The notes under the pieces were generated by a model that searched no databases, was not told the origin of the DNA, and worked only from the letters and a program-made list of their open reading frames with translations. Below are positions 1 to 8,121 of a DNA stretch of 15,663 bases, piece after piece (within the stretch, counting starts at the first letter, position 1; each line of letters begins with the position of its first letter). The stretch comes from Smittium culicis (taxonomy: Eukaryota > Kickxellomycota > Harpellomycetes > Harpellales > Legeriomycetaceae): assembly GCA_001970855.1 (NCBI GenBank), contig LSSN01001328.1, positions 1 to 15,663 on the forward strand, read 5' to 3'. A program made the position numbers and the translations under genes.

Positions 1-2
1 AA

Positions 3-285
3 CGCTTTAAGCTGCAAGTAAATGGCAGATCCGTTTCTTTTGCTGCTTTCAATGGGGTTGCGGGCCTACGGATTCCAGCCAAAGTTAGGGGTCCAACCTA
101 CCAAGAGTTTAAGAGGATAAGAGCCTTGGCGGTGCTTTGTTATCAATCTGGGACTATGTTTCAAGCTACCCCAGAACAGGAGTGAGTAAAATTATCCTAT
201 CTATTTAGAGCACTAACTAGCGTTACCAAACCTTTTTCACCACCCTTCTAGTGAAAATATGTATAACTATAGCTGTTTTGAATAG
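3..285 (+). CDS. 3' end of an unrecognised protein-coding gene (partial, two exons)
   Basis: The gene enters from the left edge. One frame is open from base 3, giving about 59 residues in which hydrophobic and charged residues are mixed (for example NGRSVSFAAFNGVAGLRIP and YQEFKRIRALAVLCYQSGTM). The stretch is clearly richer in GC and more coding-like than the AT-rich DNA after it. Read straight through, it stops at TGA 183..185. That stop lies inside a GTGAGT donor at 182..187. Splicing to the TTCTAG acceptor ending at 251 removes 70 nt and keeps the frame, adding DENMYNYSCFE and ending at TAG 283..285. I prefer the spliced model, join(3..181, 252..285), because donor, CACTAAC branch-like site, pyrimidine tract and acceptor are all present. 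I do not recognise the family; no domain or catalytic motif is visible in this fragment. It is convergent with transcription factor gene A. Confidence 0.6.
182..251 (+). other. putative last intron of the partial left-edge gene
   Basis: The sequence begins GTGAGT and ends TTCTAG, with a CACTAAC branch-like motif and a pyrimidine-rich stretch (CCTTTTTCACCACCC) just before the acceptor. Its 70 nt is similar to the other short introns in this window (76, 81 and 84 nt). The donor overlaps an in-frame TGA, so retaining the intron would end the protein at 185. Confidence 0.6.
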
Positions 286-644
286 CTCTAATAATCAACC
301 AATCAACTATATTATTTTATAAACGTCCACGCTTTCACCCCACGGGATAGTCTATGAGTTGTTAGTTATAAAAAGCTTCGACAAGTTAACCGAAGTGATT
401 TTTATGTTCAATTTCTCGTTAATACTCTTAAAATTTAAAGCTTTTTTATTGGATAAATCTAAAAAAAAAGCTTAGAGAAGAGAGAGAGTAGAGAGAAAGA
501 GAAGTAAAAGAAAAATGCATAACATAATAAAATAGCGAAATAAGATCGATGTAAAGGAAATAAACTACATATTATATCACTCCAATTTATTTAATAAAAG
601 CGAATTTTAAAAGAAATAAAAAAATGTATACTAAATTTTATCTA
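286..644. other. convergent intergenic region with a purine-rich tract
   Basis: This is the space between the 3' ends of the left-edge gene (+) and transcription factor gene A (-). It is AT-rich with no open frame of note. At about 474..515 there is a nearly pure purine tract (GAGAAGAGAGAGAG... then AAAGAGAAG). An AATAAA on the minus strand at 586..591 belongs to gene A. I see no clear AATAAA for the plus-strand gene close to its stop. Confidence 0.5.
586..591 (-). terminator. candidate polyadenylation signal of transcription factor gene A
   Basis: AATAAA on the minus strand, about 54 nt downstream of the gene A stop codon (TAA at 645..647). It is a canonical cleavage/polyadenylation hexamer at a sensible distance, although such hexamers also occur by chance in DNA this AT-rich. 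Confidence 0.45.
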
Positions 645-3539
645 TTAGCAGTTTTTATGCTTCTTTAAGTGATTTATTTCGTCTTCCAGTGGAAACAAAG
701 TAGGCATAATTTTAAATTGTGTCGAACCAGTATTATCAGAGCTACCATAGTTTACAGGCGTGGAAATACTTGAAGAGTATTGGCTGATGTGCTCGTTATC
801 TTGATCCTCGAAGTTAATAAGCCTGAAATTTTTTTGGTATTCATTTCTAAAAACAAAAGATTGGTTGGAGAAATTTTGAAATTGCGGATCTATTTCTTCA
901 TGCCTTTGAATGGAAAAAGTATTATTAAGCTGACCTAGTATGTTTTTGTGTTCAAAATGACTTTTATTTAAAACAATGCCTTTGCCCAAATTTTTGAAAT
1001 TAGTATTACTGAATCGAGGGCGAGGTATTTGGGAATTAAAGATATGAGATTCTAGATTTAGATTAGAGTTATTGTTTTTTAAATTGTTCCCTTTAGTTAT
1101 TGTTTCTCTAACGATACTGTCACTTCCTGGGAGGCTTTGTTTGTTATTTTTGGGTAATTCAAAATCATCGACTTTCAAAATATTTTCTAACTTTAAGCTA
1201 TTGTTACTTTTTCTTAGCAAAATAACATCAGGATCTATCCAATTTTCAATAAAGGCGTATTTGTAAAGTGGACTATCTTTAGTAACAGAGCAACAGCCAT
1301 ATGAGTTGCTAGAGGATCCAGCTGGAACAAACCAAGGGTAAATATCCATAGGACTTATACTATTTATTTTTAGCTCCGGGAAAAGATCAACATATTTACT
1401 GTTTACCATAACTGATTTTAAAAATAAGCCATAGTTAACCCTTAGCCTGTTAAAAATGTAAGTAGAGAATACTGACATAGTTCCGAATTTTTTGAACGAA
1501 GATAAAACTATGCTATAAGATTTTTTAATTTGTTTGTGTTTTGGATGATCATTTAGCCTGAGAACGTTAACTAAAATAGATCCAGTGCACATAGCAGAGT
1601 GGCAAAAGAAAGCACTACCATAAGATTTTGGGAAGTTTTCTGAAGAATATCTGATGAGGTTTGCTATCTGAAGAGCCATTTCAAGACAAATAATTTTGGA
1701 TTCTTTAGATTTTTTTAAATCAACGTGCGTTAAGCTAGAAAAAGGTATCCTAATTCGATGTAAAATTAGCCGTGCGATTCTATATGTATAGCTACATTCA
1801 AAAATCAAGAAGTCGTTTTCAGAAGAAGTGTGCTTTAATGATTTTTTTCTTGTGTTAATATCCAGCTTTTCCCAGGGAGTGTTACCAAAGAATGATTTGT
1901 ATAGAGTCTCAAAGGCGTCTAATCTTTTGTTGATAAAATCAAAGTTTTTCATGAACTCGTAGTTATTTTGATTTCTTGTTAGCTTGTATCTGTTTATAAA
2001 CCTAGTAACTGCTCCTAACTCGATGTAAGATTTGACAAACATGCAGAATATATCATTTTTACCTATAGGAGTTCCTCTTGGGTTAATATTTAGTCTTTCC
2101 GTAGGCAATTCAAAGTTTTCGGCGTTGCCACAAAAAAAGAAATCGTTAGTAGGTAAATTGACATAGATATCTTGGATTTGAATCCAGGGAGCGACACCAG
2201 ACATAAATGAAGAGACTACGCTGGTGGCATAAACGAGCCACCACACTCTTCTTTTATACTCGGATTCCATCCACTCATCAGGAGATAGATGCCATTTAGG
2301 TTTGGAAGCGTCCAGCAAATTCATTTTTAGAGTTAAAGAGGTCCTAAACGTTGCATATATAGGAAAGAATTAGGATTATAAGAATTAAAATTTAATATTT
2401 AATAGGAAATGAAACTTACTTTATTGCGAGGGCTAATGCAAAAAAAAAAAAGGAGAAAATAAAAACATTAAAAAATAATATTAATTAAACTGTTATTAGC
2501 TTAGATCCAAAAATTGATTTCTTATTAAAACGCGTGCATGATAATTACTGTTCCCAGAAAATTAACACGTGAAATTTTAAGTATATATATTTGTGAGTAT
2601 CAAGTTACCTGTAAGCCGAGTTGAGAGGAAAATATTCCCTAGTCCCATGAAATGTATTGCTAGTATTACTAAAGAAAAGACTTTGTCAGCACTCATTTTA
2701 ACGTTTTCAGATAGTATTAGTTCAAGAGCTTTTTTTGCATAAATGCTGCCGCACATGTATAGGTGATCTTTGAAAACAATGTGATTATCAAGAAGCTTAA
2801 CTCCGAAAGAGAGGATAGAATACTTCATATACTCTGGCACTGATTTATTTTTAACTCTATGCAATAAATATTTTCTGCTTAAAACGTTTCCTATAAGCGA
2901 AGATTCAGATATTTTTTTTTTGATCTCGATTAGTAACTCATCTTCAACATCCAAGCTACCAATCTCTAGGCCAGAAGTGATAACCATAGATTCAATCCCA
3001 CTTGAAAGATTATCCATGCTTTCATTTAAAATCAAATCTAGAGGTCCATAGTCTATATCTTCGTACTCATTATCAATGATGATCTTTTCTTTTGATTTTA
3101 AAGCTGTTATTTTATTGGAGGAGCTCTGTTCTCGATATTTTTTTTTTAAATTTTCTAAGTATTTGATACTTCTTATAGTTTTATTTATGTTTAATATTTT
3201 GGCGTGTAATGAATCAATGTTTTTAAATTCGCTACTTGCATTAAAGGATTCAACATAGCCACAGGTTCTGTCAAAATTGGTGCAAGTTCCGCACTTTGGG
3301 CGAACACCGTCGCATTTAGACTTTTTCGATCTGCAAGTAACACAAGAGCAAACAACGTTTCCAAAAACCATTGATTTCCAAAGCTCTAAAGATTCGCCTT
3401 GTGCATTTTTCTTGTCAGTTTTCGGATCTGTGCCGGTTGAATCAAGGTCCTTTTTCGATAAATCGGGATTTGACTTGAAGTAGTTGTATAACTCGCGTGA
3501 AATTGTGTTATTCCTTTTTTTATTTCCACTGCTTTTCAT
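645..3539 (-). CDS. Zn2Cys6 (GAL4-type) fungal transcription factor, gene A
   Basis: Predicted nuclear DNA-binding regulator of 880 aa. Splice model, in coding order: complement of 2609..3539, 2420..2432 and 645..2343. The zinc cluster is at residues 66-93, with spacing C66-x2-C69-x6-C76-x6-C83-x2-C86-x6-C93, identical to GAL4, and the RSKKSKCDGVRPKC core. A helical, possibly coiled-coil linker follows (about 109-136, LHAKILNINKTIRSIKYL). Residues ~195-560 resemble the fungal-specific transcription-factor domain (PF04082 type). Its signature parts are NHIVFKDHLYMCGSIYA at 252-268, MGLG at 298-301, EYKRRVWW at 343-350 followed by a VNLP motif, and LHRIRIPFSSL further on. A conserved CCS...YKY...WID block lies near 665-685. 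The rest of the C-terminus is rich in Asn and Ser and probably disordered, as in activation regions. The start is the first ATG of the exon. Gene B downstream on the same strand is a diverged paralogue. Target genes and inducer are unknown. Confidence 0.88.
2344..2419 (-). other. intron 2 of transcription factor gene A
   Basis: 76 nt on the minus strand, beginning GTAAGTTTC and ending CAACGTTTAG, with CCTAATTC as a likely branch region. Phase 2. Exon 3 continues as K-T-S-L-T-L-K before the internal ATG at 2324. Confidence 0.85.
2420..2432 (-). other. 13-nt microexon (exon 2) of transcription factor gene A
   Basis: The minus-strand sequence CCCTCGCAATAAA lies between TTAG and GTAAGT. With one base from exon 1 and one from exon 3 it encodes A-L-A-I-K, residues 311-315. 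Gene B has a microexon of exactly the same length and phase at the same protein position. Using both microexons makes the two proteins align without a gap from the end of exon 1 to the RRVWW motif. Confidence 0.85.
2433..2608 (-). other. intron 1 of transcription factor gene A
   Basis: The minus strand reads ACAG|GTAACT at the donor (G at 2608) and TTTGCATTAG at the acceptor (AG at 2434..2433). Upstream of the acceptor lie GCTAATAAC, a good branch-site candidate, and a long T-rich tract. Length is 176 nt, phase 1. Reading through it would give ten extra codons and then a stop. It is more than twice the length of the orthologous-position intron in gene B (81 nt). Confidence 0.85.
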
Positions 3540-3635
3540 TTTTATTACAAGCCCAATTTTTTGATAGATGCTCGGGGTTGGGGTTGGTTGATGTGAAAAT
3601 GATGTTTGGTCGCTATTAAATGCCTGCTATAAGAC

Positions 3636-3643
3636 TATTTATA
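3636..3643 (-). promoter_or_regulatory. candidate TATA box of transcription factor gene A
   Basis: TATAAATA on the minus strand about 97-104 nt upstream of the ATG at 3539. This would give a leader of roughly 70 nt, which is CA-rich (CAACCAACCCCAACCCC). It is the best TATA-like match near the gene, but such words are common in this AT-rich DNA. Confidence 0.3.
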
Positions 3644-4057
3644 TTATTGTTGAGGGCAAGAGTCCATTATTTGTAAAGCGCAAACGAGGCTAAAACTGGG
3701 TTTTGCGAATATTTTTATACAGTTTGTTTTGTGGTAGGCGCATAATACAACACGCTGAGTCACTCCCTTGTAACAAACAAACCAACAGCCAAACTCAGAT
3801 ATAGTGGGCAATTTCCTTCTAGTCGTAATCAATTTACGTAATCTGCATATAACTTTAACACTCAGAAGAAAATAAACTTCATAAAAAACGCAATAAAAAA
3901 TTAAACGAATCTGTTTAGATTTTAAAGCAATAGCAGTACAGTACTACTAATTCTCCGTGGCTGTAACTCGCTACTTTTTGAGATTCGTACGTAAAACACG
4001 CTTATCGAGTTGATTATTATTTATGATTTCTGTATAGACCCAGGTACTAGATTTTGA

Positions 4058-4258
4058 TTTACCGGCACTGGGCTCGTGTATACCAAAAAATGTCTCCGAA
4101 GTCCGGAATCATCATTAAAAATCAGCAAAAATTTGCGACTGGGCACCAATACGAATAATTTTGCAGGAGTTGAAGTTGAAATTGAAATTTTTCACAGGTC
4201 AGCCTTTACCAATCCCATCCCTCCACCCACATTTTTAGTCATAGGCATTTTTTTATAG
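4058..4258 (+). other. orphan open stretch, possible gene remnant
   Basis: Two overlapping plus-strand frames are open in a stretch richer in GC than its surroundings. One is open from 4058 to the TAG at 4256..4258 (with VYTKKCLRSPESSLKIS and GTNTNNFAGVEVEIEIFHR). The other is open from 4051 to a TAA at 4156 (with YRHWARVYQKMSPKSGIII). The latter follows an acceptor-like CTAG at 4050. A GTACGT donor-like site at 3987 could give a 64-nt intron, but the upstream exon would be only 12 codons with no ATG. Neither product is recognised. A decayed gene fragment or chance are both possible. Confidence 0.2.
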
Positions 4259-5518
4259 AATAATGATCTTTTTTTTTTTTTTAATAGGCGTATTTCCAGG
4301 CCCTCCGCATAAAGATGTACATTGTTTTGAGTGTTTGAATTTAAGAGTTATAGTGCAACACATAAAATCACGTTCTACAAAGCAATAAACTAGCTTTGCA
4401 CTTTGAAAATAATACAATCATTTCACTAATGATATATATCAATGCACCAATTTTCACGTCTATGAATCATTAGGGAATTTTTTCGCTCATTTTTTGTTCT
4501 TTAGTGTACTATTATCCTTTCTAAGAAGCTTAAAACAAAAAATGGCTTCATAAAAATGAAATTGTAAAAGTTTTACTGGATGTGACTCTGAAGTGTCTAA
4601 ATAAATATGTACTTATTTCATTGTTGGCGTAATATTTTTCTTATCATTTATCCAAATGTATCTGCATTTCTCTTGAGCACATAAATGCTTCCAGAAAAAT
4701 CATAAACTCTGCGATTACATGTATTGGATTTAAAGATGCAGCTCAATCCCCTTCTAAAAAGGTTAAATTTTTATACGATATTAAATACAATTAATTGATT
4801 CTGAACTAAGGAAACTCTTTATGACCTACTTAGATATAGTGTATATAATTTAATGTTCATCTAACATTGATAAGAATAAATATTATGCTGTTTTTAGCAA
4901 ATAGATACATGTAAATACCTAGATAATTTTTCGATTAGGTCAATGTATTAGTGATTTTCACATTCTTAGTCCAACAACGTTATTCTAAAACAAAATACTT
5001 CACTGCTAATATCATTTTAATGTCTATTTTCTGTGAAATTAATATAAGCCAGACGCTTTTAGACTATAAATTCGCTCGAAAAGGAGTATTTAACCCTTCC
5101 ACTCACCCCACCACCCCCCATTTAGCCTGTATTGCATAATTAAACCATTTGTAAAATTTCCGAAATTTATTTTTTTAGATTTATTCAAGTTCACGAATAC
5201 TTAAGTAGAACACGTCGTATTACTATGTTGTTTAAAACTTATATAAGGCTATCAAAATTTTCTCCAGAAAACGTGAATAATATATCGGCGACTAGTTATA
5301 GAATAAGCTTATAAATAGATCTTTCAAAATGGTTAGATAGTTTTTTTTTTATATTTCGTAACTCTTGCTATTTAATAGTATATATAGGTTATGTTTACAT
5401 CATAACTGCCATCATTTAAAAAAAAATTGGTGGTATAAATTGGTTGTCCTTTATTGATATTCATTTATTAAATATACCTAATTCAACCTAAAATATTTCC
5501 ATTAACTTATTTATATAT

Positions 5519-5534
5519 AGAGAGAGAGAGAGAG
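5519..5534. repeat. (AG)8 dinucleotide microsatellite
   Basis: Sixteen bases of uninterrupted AG repeats directly after a TATATAT stretch and before CTCGG. It is simple-sequence DNA in the intergenic region, with no gene nearby. Confidence 0.9.
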
Positions 5535-5830
5535 CTCGGTTTGTCAATAGACTTGACTAAAGTTCATTAAATCGCCTCCAAATTTGAAAATGGTGATTAA
5601 TCACATAAATTTGTAGAAAAATAAATACATATAAATGACATTATCTTATGGAATCTAAAATAATTTGATAAATTGAGGAGCAGAAAATAATATCATTAAA
5701 TATGATCATCATTGATTGGAGGAGACACTTAAGAAAAGAATAGAATTTATCCATATTGTACTACATATCAATGGTTTCTGGACAATTAATTGATATTTAT
5801 TTTAAAATCTCGCACTCAATGCTCCTTTAA

Positions 5831-6019
5831 CCCTTTCCCGCCCAACATTCTTTAAAAAAGCTAAATTATTGATTCGTTTAAAATTTAAAAGTATTTATAT
5901 TATTTTCTATTAAATAAAAATATACCAATAATTCTCAAAGCCTCTGAATTAAAGTATTTTAATTGAGAGCTGTCGGCTATATTTTGTATATCAAAAACAA
6001 TCTACCGCGCCGGAGCGGG
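5831..6019 (+). mobile_element. MITE copy 1, piggyBac-like (TTAA-flanked), forward orientation
   Basis: This 189-bp element starts CCCTTTCCCGCCC and ends CCGGAGCGGG. It is flanked by TTAA at 5827..5830 and 6020..6023. TTAA target duplication together with CCC...GGG termini is the hallmark of the piggyBac superfamily; the element has no coding capacity. It is homologous to six other copies in the window. Shared internal blocks include ATTGATTCGTTT near the left end, AATTAAAGTATTTTAAT in the middle and AAAAACAATCTACCGCGC at the right end. It is AT-rich inside with GC-rich ends. Confidence 0.75.
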
Positions 6020-6023
6020 TTAA

Positions 6024-6276
6024 AATATAACCAATTTTATCAGCTTATTGTACGGATAATAATTGTAGCATAGTGAATGGATTTTAAGATTATTCACATT
6101 TTGAATCTTGCAAAAAGAGCACTCGTTGGATGAATGTGAATTGACACATCATAATTATCCAAAAATTATGATTAAAAATAATAATTAATATGGATTATTG
6201 GCTGATCAAAATCTATATATTTAATTATCGAAGATTAAAAATATCTAGCGATGATTCATAATCTTGGTGATTTGTA
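6024..6276. other. spacer between inverted MITE copies 1 and 2
   Basis: About 250 bp of AT-rich DNA between two MITEs in opposite orientation. It contains short imperfect palindromes such as CATAATTATCCAAAAATTATG (7 bp arms around the centre). I see no gene or promoter in it. It would form the loop if copies 1 and 2 pair as a foldback. Confidence 0.4.
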
Positions 6277-6280
6277 TTAA

Positions 6281-6469
6281 CCAATTCACGTGCGGTAGAC
6301 TATTTTTGATCATAAAGATATAGCCAATTATTTTCAATTATTATTACATAATTCCTATGCGAATACAATTATTGGCTTATAGTAAATTGTCAGCAAATAA
6401 TAAATATAATTTGAAACCAAAAACGAATCAATAAATTAGCTTTTTTTAAGAGTTTTGGACGGGAAGGGG
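6281..6469 (-). mobile_element. MITE copy 2, piggyBac-like, reverse orientation
   Basis: Also 189 bp. It starts CCAATTCACGTGCGGTAG after TTAA (6277..6280) and ends GGACGGGAAGGGG before CTAA (6470..6473, one base off TTAA). It matches the reverse complement of copy 1 along its length, including TGCGGTAGACTATTTTTGA near one end and ACGAATCAATAAATTAGC near the other. The changed first bases of the terminal repeat and one altered flank suggest an older, decayed copy. Confidence 0.7.
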
Positions 6470-7431
6470 CTAAACAGTGGGTGTTGAATAATTTCTAGCC
6501 GTTATTTTTACTCCAAAACTGGTCTGTCATCAATGAAAACAGTTATAGATTTAAATAGACTCAAGACCTTATTTGATAGCTGTTTTCGGAATTGGTTCTT
6601 AAAAAGCCTAAGAAAATCCGGGTTTACGGATAATTAAAAATTTAATGCATATAACCCAGATTATATACTTTATCGCTTCTATTTTATTACCCTTTTTGTT
6701 ACAGCTAATAATTATCATGGAACACCAATCCCTAATTCAAGAAAAGCAATAACGATTTTTTTTTTTTTTTTTGTCTCTAGTTTATTAAACTTAATTTAAA
6801 AGTATACAAAAACTATTAAAAAATATTTAAAAAGTTAAAAAATATTAAAAACATAAATTTTCAACCGACCCCCCTCCGCCGCTCTAGCAGCTCCATACCC
6901 ACTGGGCATTAATTCAAGGAGCATTAACGATTAAATCTAAAAAATAACTCTTTCAGTTGTATATCGACGTTTCTTGATAATCAACTAAATCTAGCAAAGT
7001 TCTTATTTTCATATTAACACTAAAGATTTTAATCTCGTCTAGTAACACTAAGACTAAAAACCCCATCGGCAATCGGCGATATAAATTAGTTGTACATGTC
7101 TCAAAATAGAATATACCAAATTAGTAAAATTACAGTCAATATCGAGAATAAAAATATTGAGCTTTATTTTAATTTTAATTATTAGTAATTCAACGCACCA
7201 AACCAGAAAAATAAACCAAGAGTACCAACTGGAATATTATATTGAAAAATGTAAATTTATTTTTCTTTCAATCTCCGATAAATCCAAAATAAACAATCAG
7301 CTTCATATTCTCAATACACATCACCTCTATTATAATATTTCCAAATCAACATGCTAATAACCCCCAAACTTTTTTTAACTGAAATTTATTGTGTGATATT
7401 GATTCTAAAAACTATGCATTAATGCATACTA

Positions 7432-7662
7432 TTTAGAAAAATTTAGAAAAGTTAGCTCAGGGAAAAAGGAAACTAAAATCCTATCACATATAAATCCTAC
7501 TGTATTGTACTTACTAATATTAAATAGATTAAGATTGATCTGATAACTGAAATATTCACCCGGGTATTTCTTCGAGTAGGTTGGATGAGTGAAGTTACAA
7601 GCAGTCATAAAATTTATCTCGTTCAAACAAAATATAATTCTTTGATACCATTGAACTTGTAT
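7432..7662 (-). pseudogene. coding-like relic, copy 1 of a dispersed repeat
   Basis: The minus-strand frame is open for 77 codons, from just after a TGA at 7665..7663 to the TAG at 7431..7429. It contains QWYQRIIFCLNEINFM then CNFTHPTYSKKYPGEYF. The stretch 7549..7600 matches 14912..14963 at 40 of 52 bases by hand count, and the encoded CN[FY][ST]HP[TA]Y and E-x-F pattern is kept. This suggests two decayed copies of one coding sequence, either an exon of a lost gene or part of a transposon protein. I do not recognise the family. There is no convincing start codon or splice structure. Confidence 0.35.
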
Positions 7663-7980
7663 TCAAAGCCTAAAGTTAGTGGGACTAATTAAAAATATAA
7701 CCCTACTCGTACATAATAAACCAATTACCTATAGAAATAATATTTCGACCAAAAAATCGTATGTATCGTAAATCTAATTTTAAAATTCATTTTTTCTTAT
7801 CTATTTTAATCTTATAACTTCTTCTTATTAGCGCCTTATTATTTTTTTTATTAAAAATATTTCAAATTTTCCTTTTATCATATGTTATACTTAAACATTT
7901 AATCAAAAAGTCTTTTACTTCTAAATTTAGTAGGGTTTAATAATTAAAAATATAAAAAAAATGGAAATGGAAATTTATAC

Positions 7981-8001
7981 TATTTAGTTTGAAACTAAAT
8001 A
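7981..8001. repeat. perfect 21-bp palindrome (10-bp arms, 1-base centre)
   Basis: TATTTAGTTT and AAACTAAATA are exact reverse complements around a single G. It is a potential small hairpin or a dimeric protein-binding site. A related TATAAACTA/TAGTTTATA pair lies near 8353..8400. No gene is close by. Confidence 0.6.
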
Positions 8002-8081
8002 ATGTATACGCATTATTTTTTTTAATTTTCTTTTTTGAGCTAAAATCTCATAGAAATGTCTAATCATTATCTTCGATAGTA

Positions 8082-8083
8082 TC

Positions 8084-8119
<36 letters not shown>

Positions 8120-8121
8120 GA
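8082..8121. repeat. AT microsatellite inside a 40-bp perfect palindrome
   Basis: A run of 32 alternating A/T bases (8086..8117) is bounded by CGAA on the left and TTCG on the right, so the whole 40 bp is self-complementary. It could extrude as a cruciform. Length is likely variable between strains. Confidence 0.85.

Larger units (their letters stand above)
3644..5826. other. AT-rich intergenic region upstream of transcription factor gene A
   Basis: About 2.2 kb with no gene I can support. It includes the upstream region of gene A, a slightly GC-richer stretch with short open frames (see 4058..4258), a C-rich run near 5088..5120 and a GA dinucleotide tract. No RNA gene with a tRNA-like B box was found by eye. 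Frames on both strands are otherwise short and low in complexity. Confidence 0.5.

Noticed and set aside
1072..1266. Plus-strand open frame inside transcription factor gene A
   Set aside because: It lies wholly antisense to a well-supported exon, has a low-complexity hydrophobic product and no independent support. The same holds for 3076..3258 and 3277..3483.
2577..2608. Extension of gene A exon 1 to a stop at 2577..2579, giving a 320-aa protein
   Set aside because: The last ten codons fall after a GTAACT donor, and splicing there continues the regulatory domain in frame through the microexon. Gene B has the same arrangement, with the frame running past its donor to 11513.
3644..3832. 62-codon minus-strand frame just upstream of gene A
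   Set aside because: It sits in the likely promoter, upstream of the TATA-like box, and has no recognisable product, paralogue or splice support. Gene B has nothing similar upstream.
4742..4765. TCAATCCCCTTC...AAAAAGGTTAA, considered as a short deletion derivative of the MITE
   Set aside because: It is only about 24 bp long and lacks the subterminal motifs that define the family.
5088..5120. TTTAACCCTTCC followed by a C-rich run, considered as another MITE left end
   Set aside because: The interior does not match the family and there is no GGG-TTAA end about 189 bp away. The start is probably a chance match.
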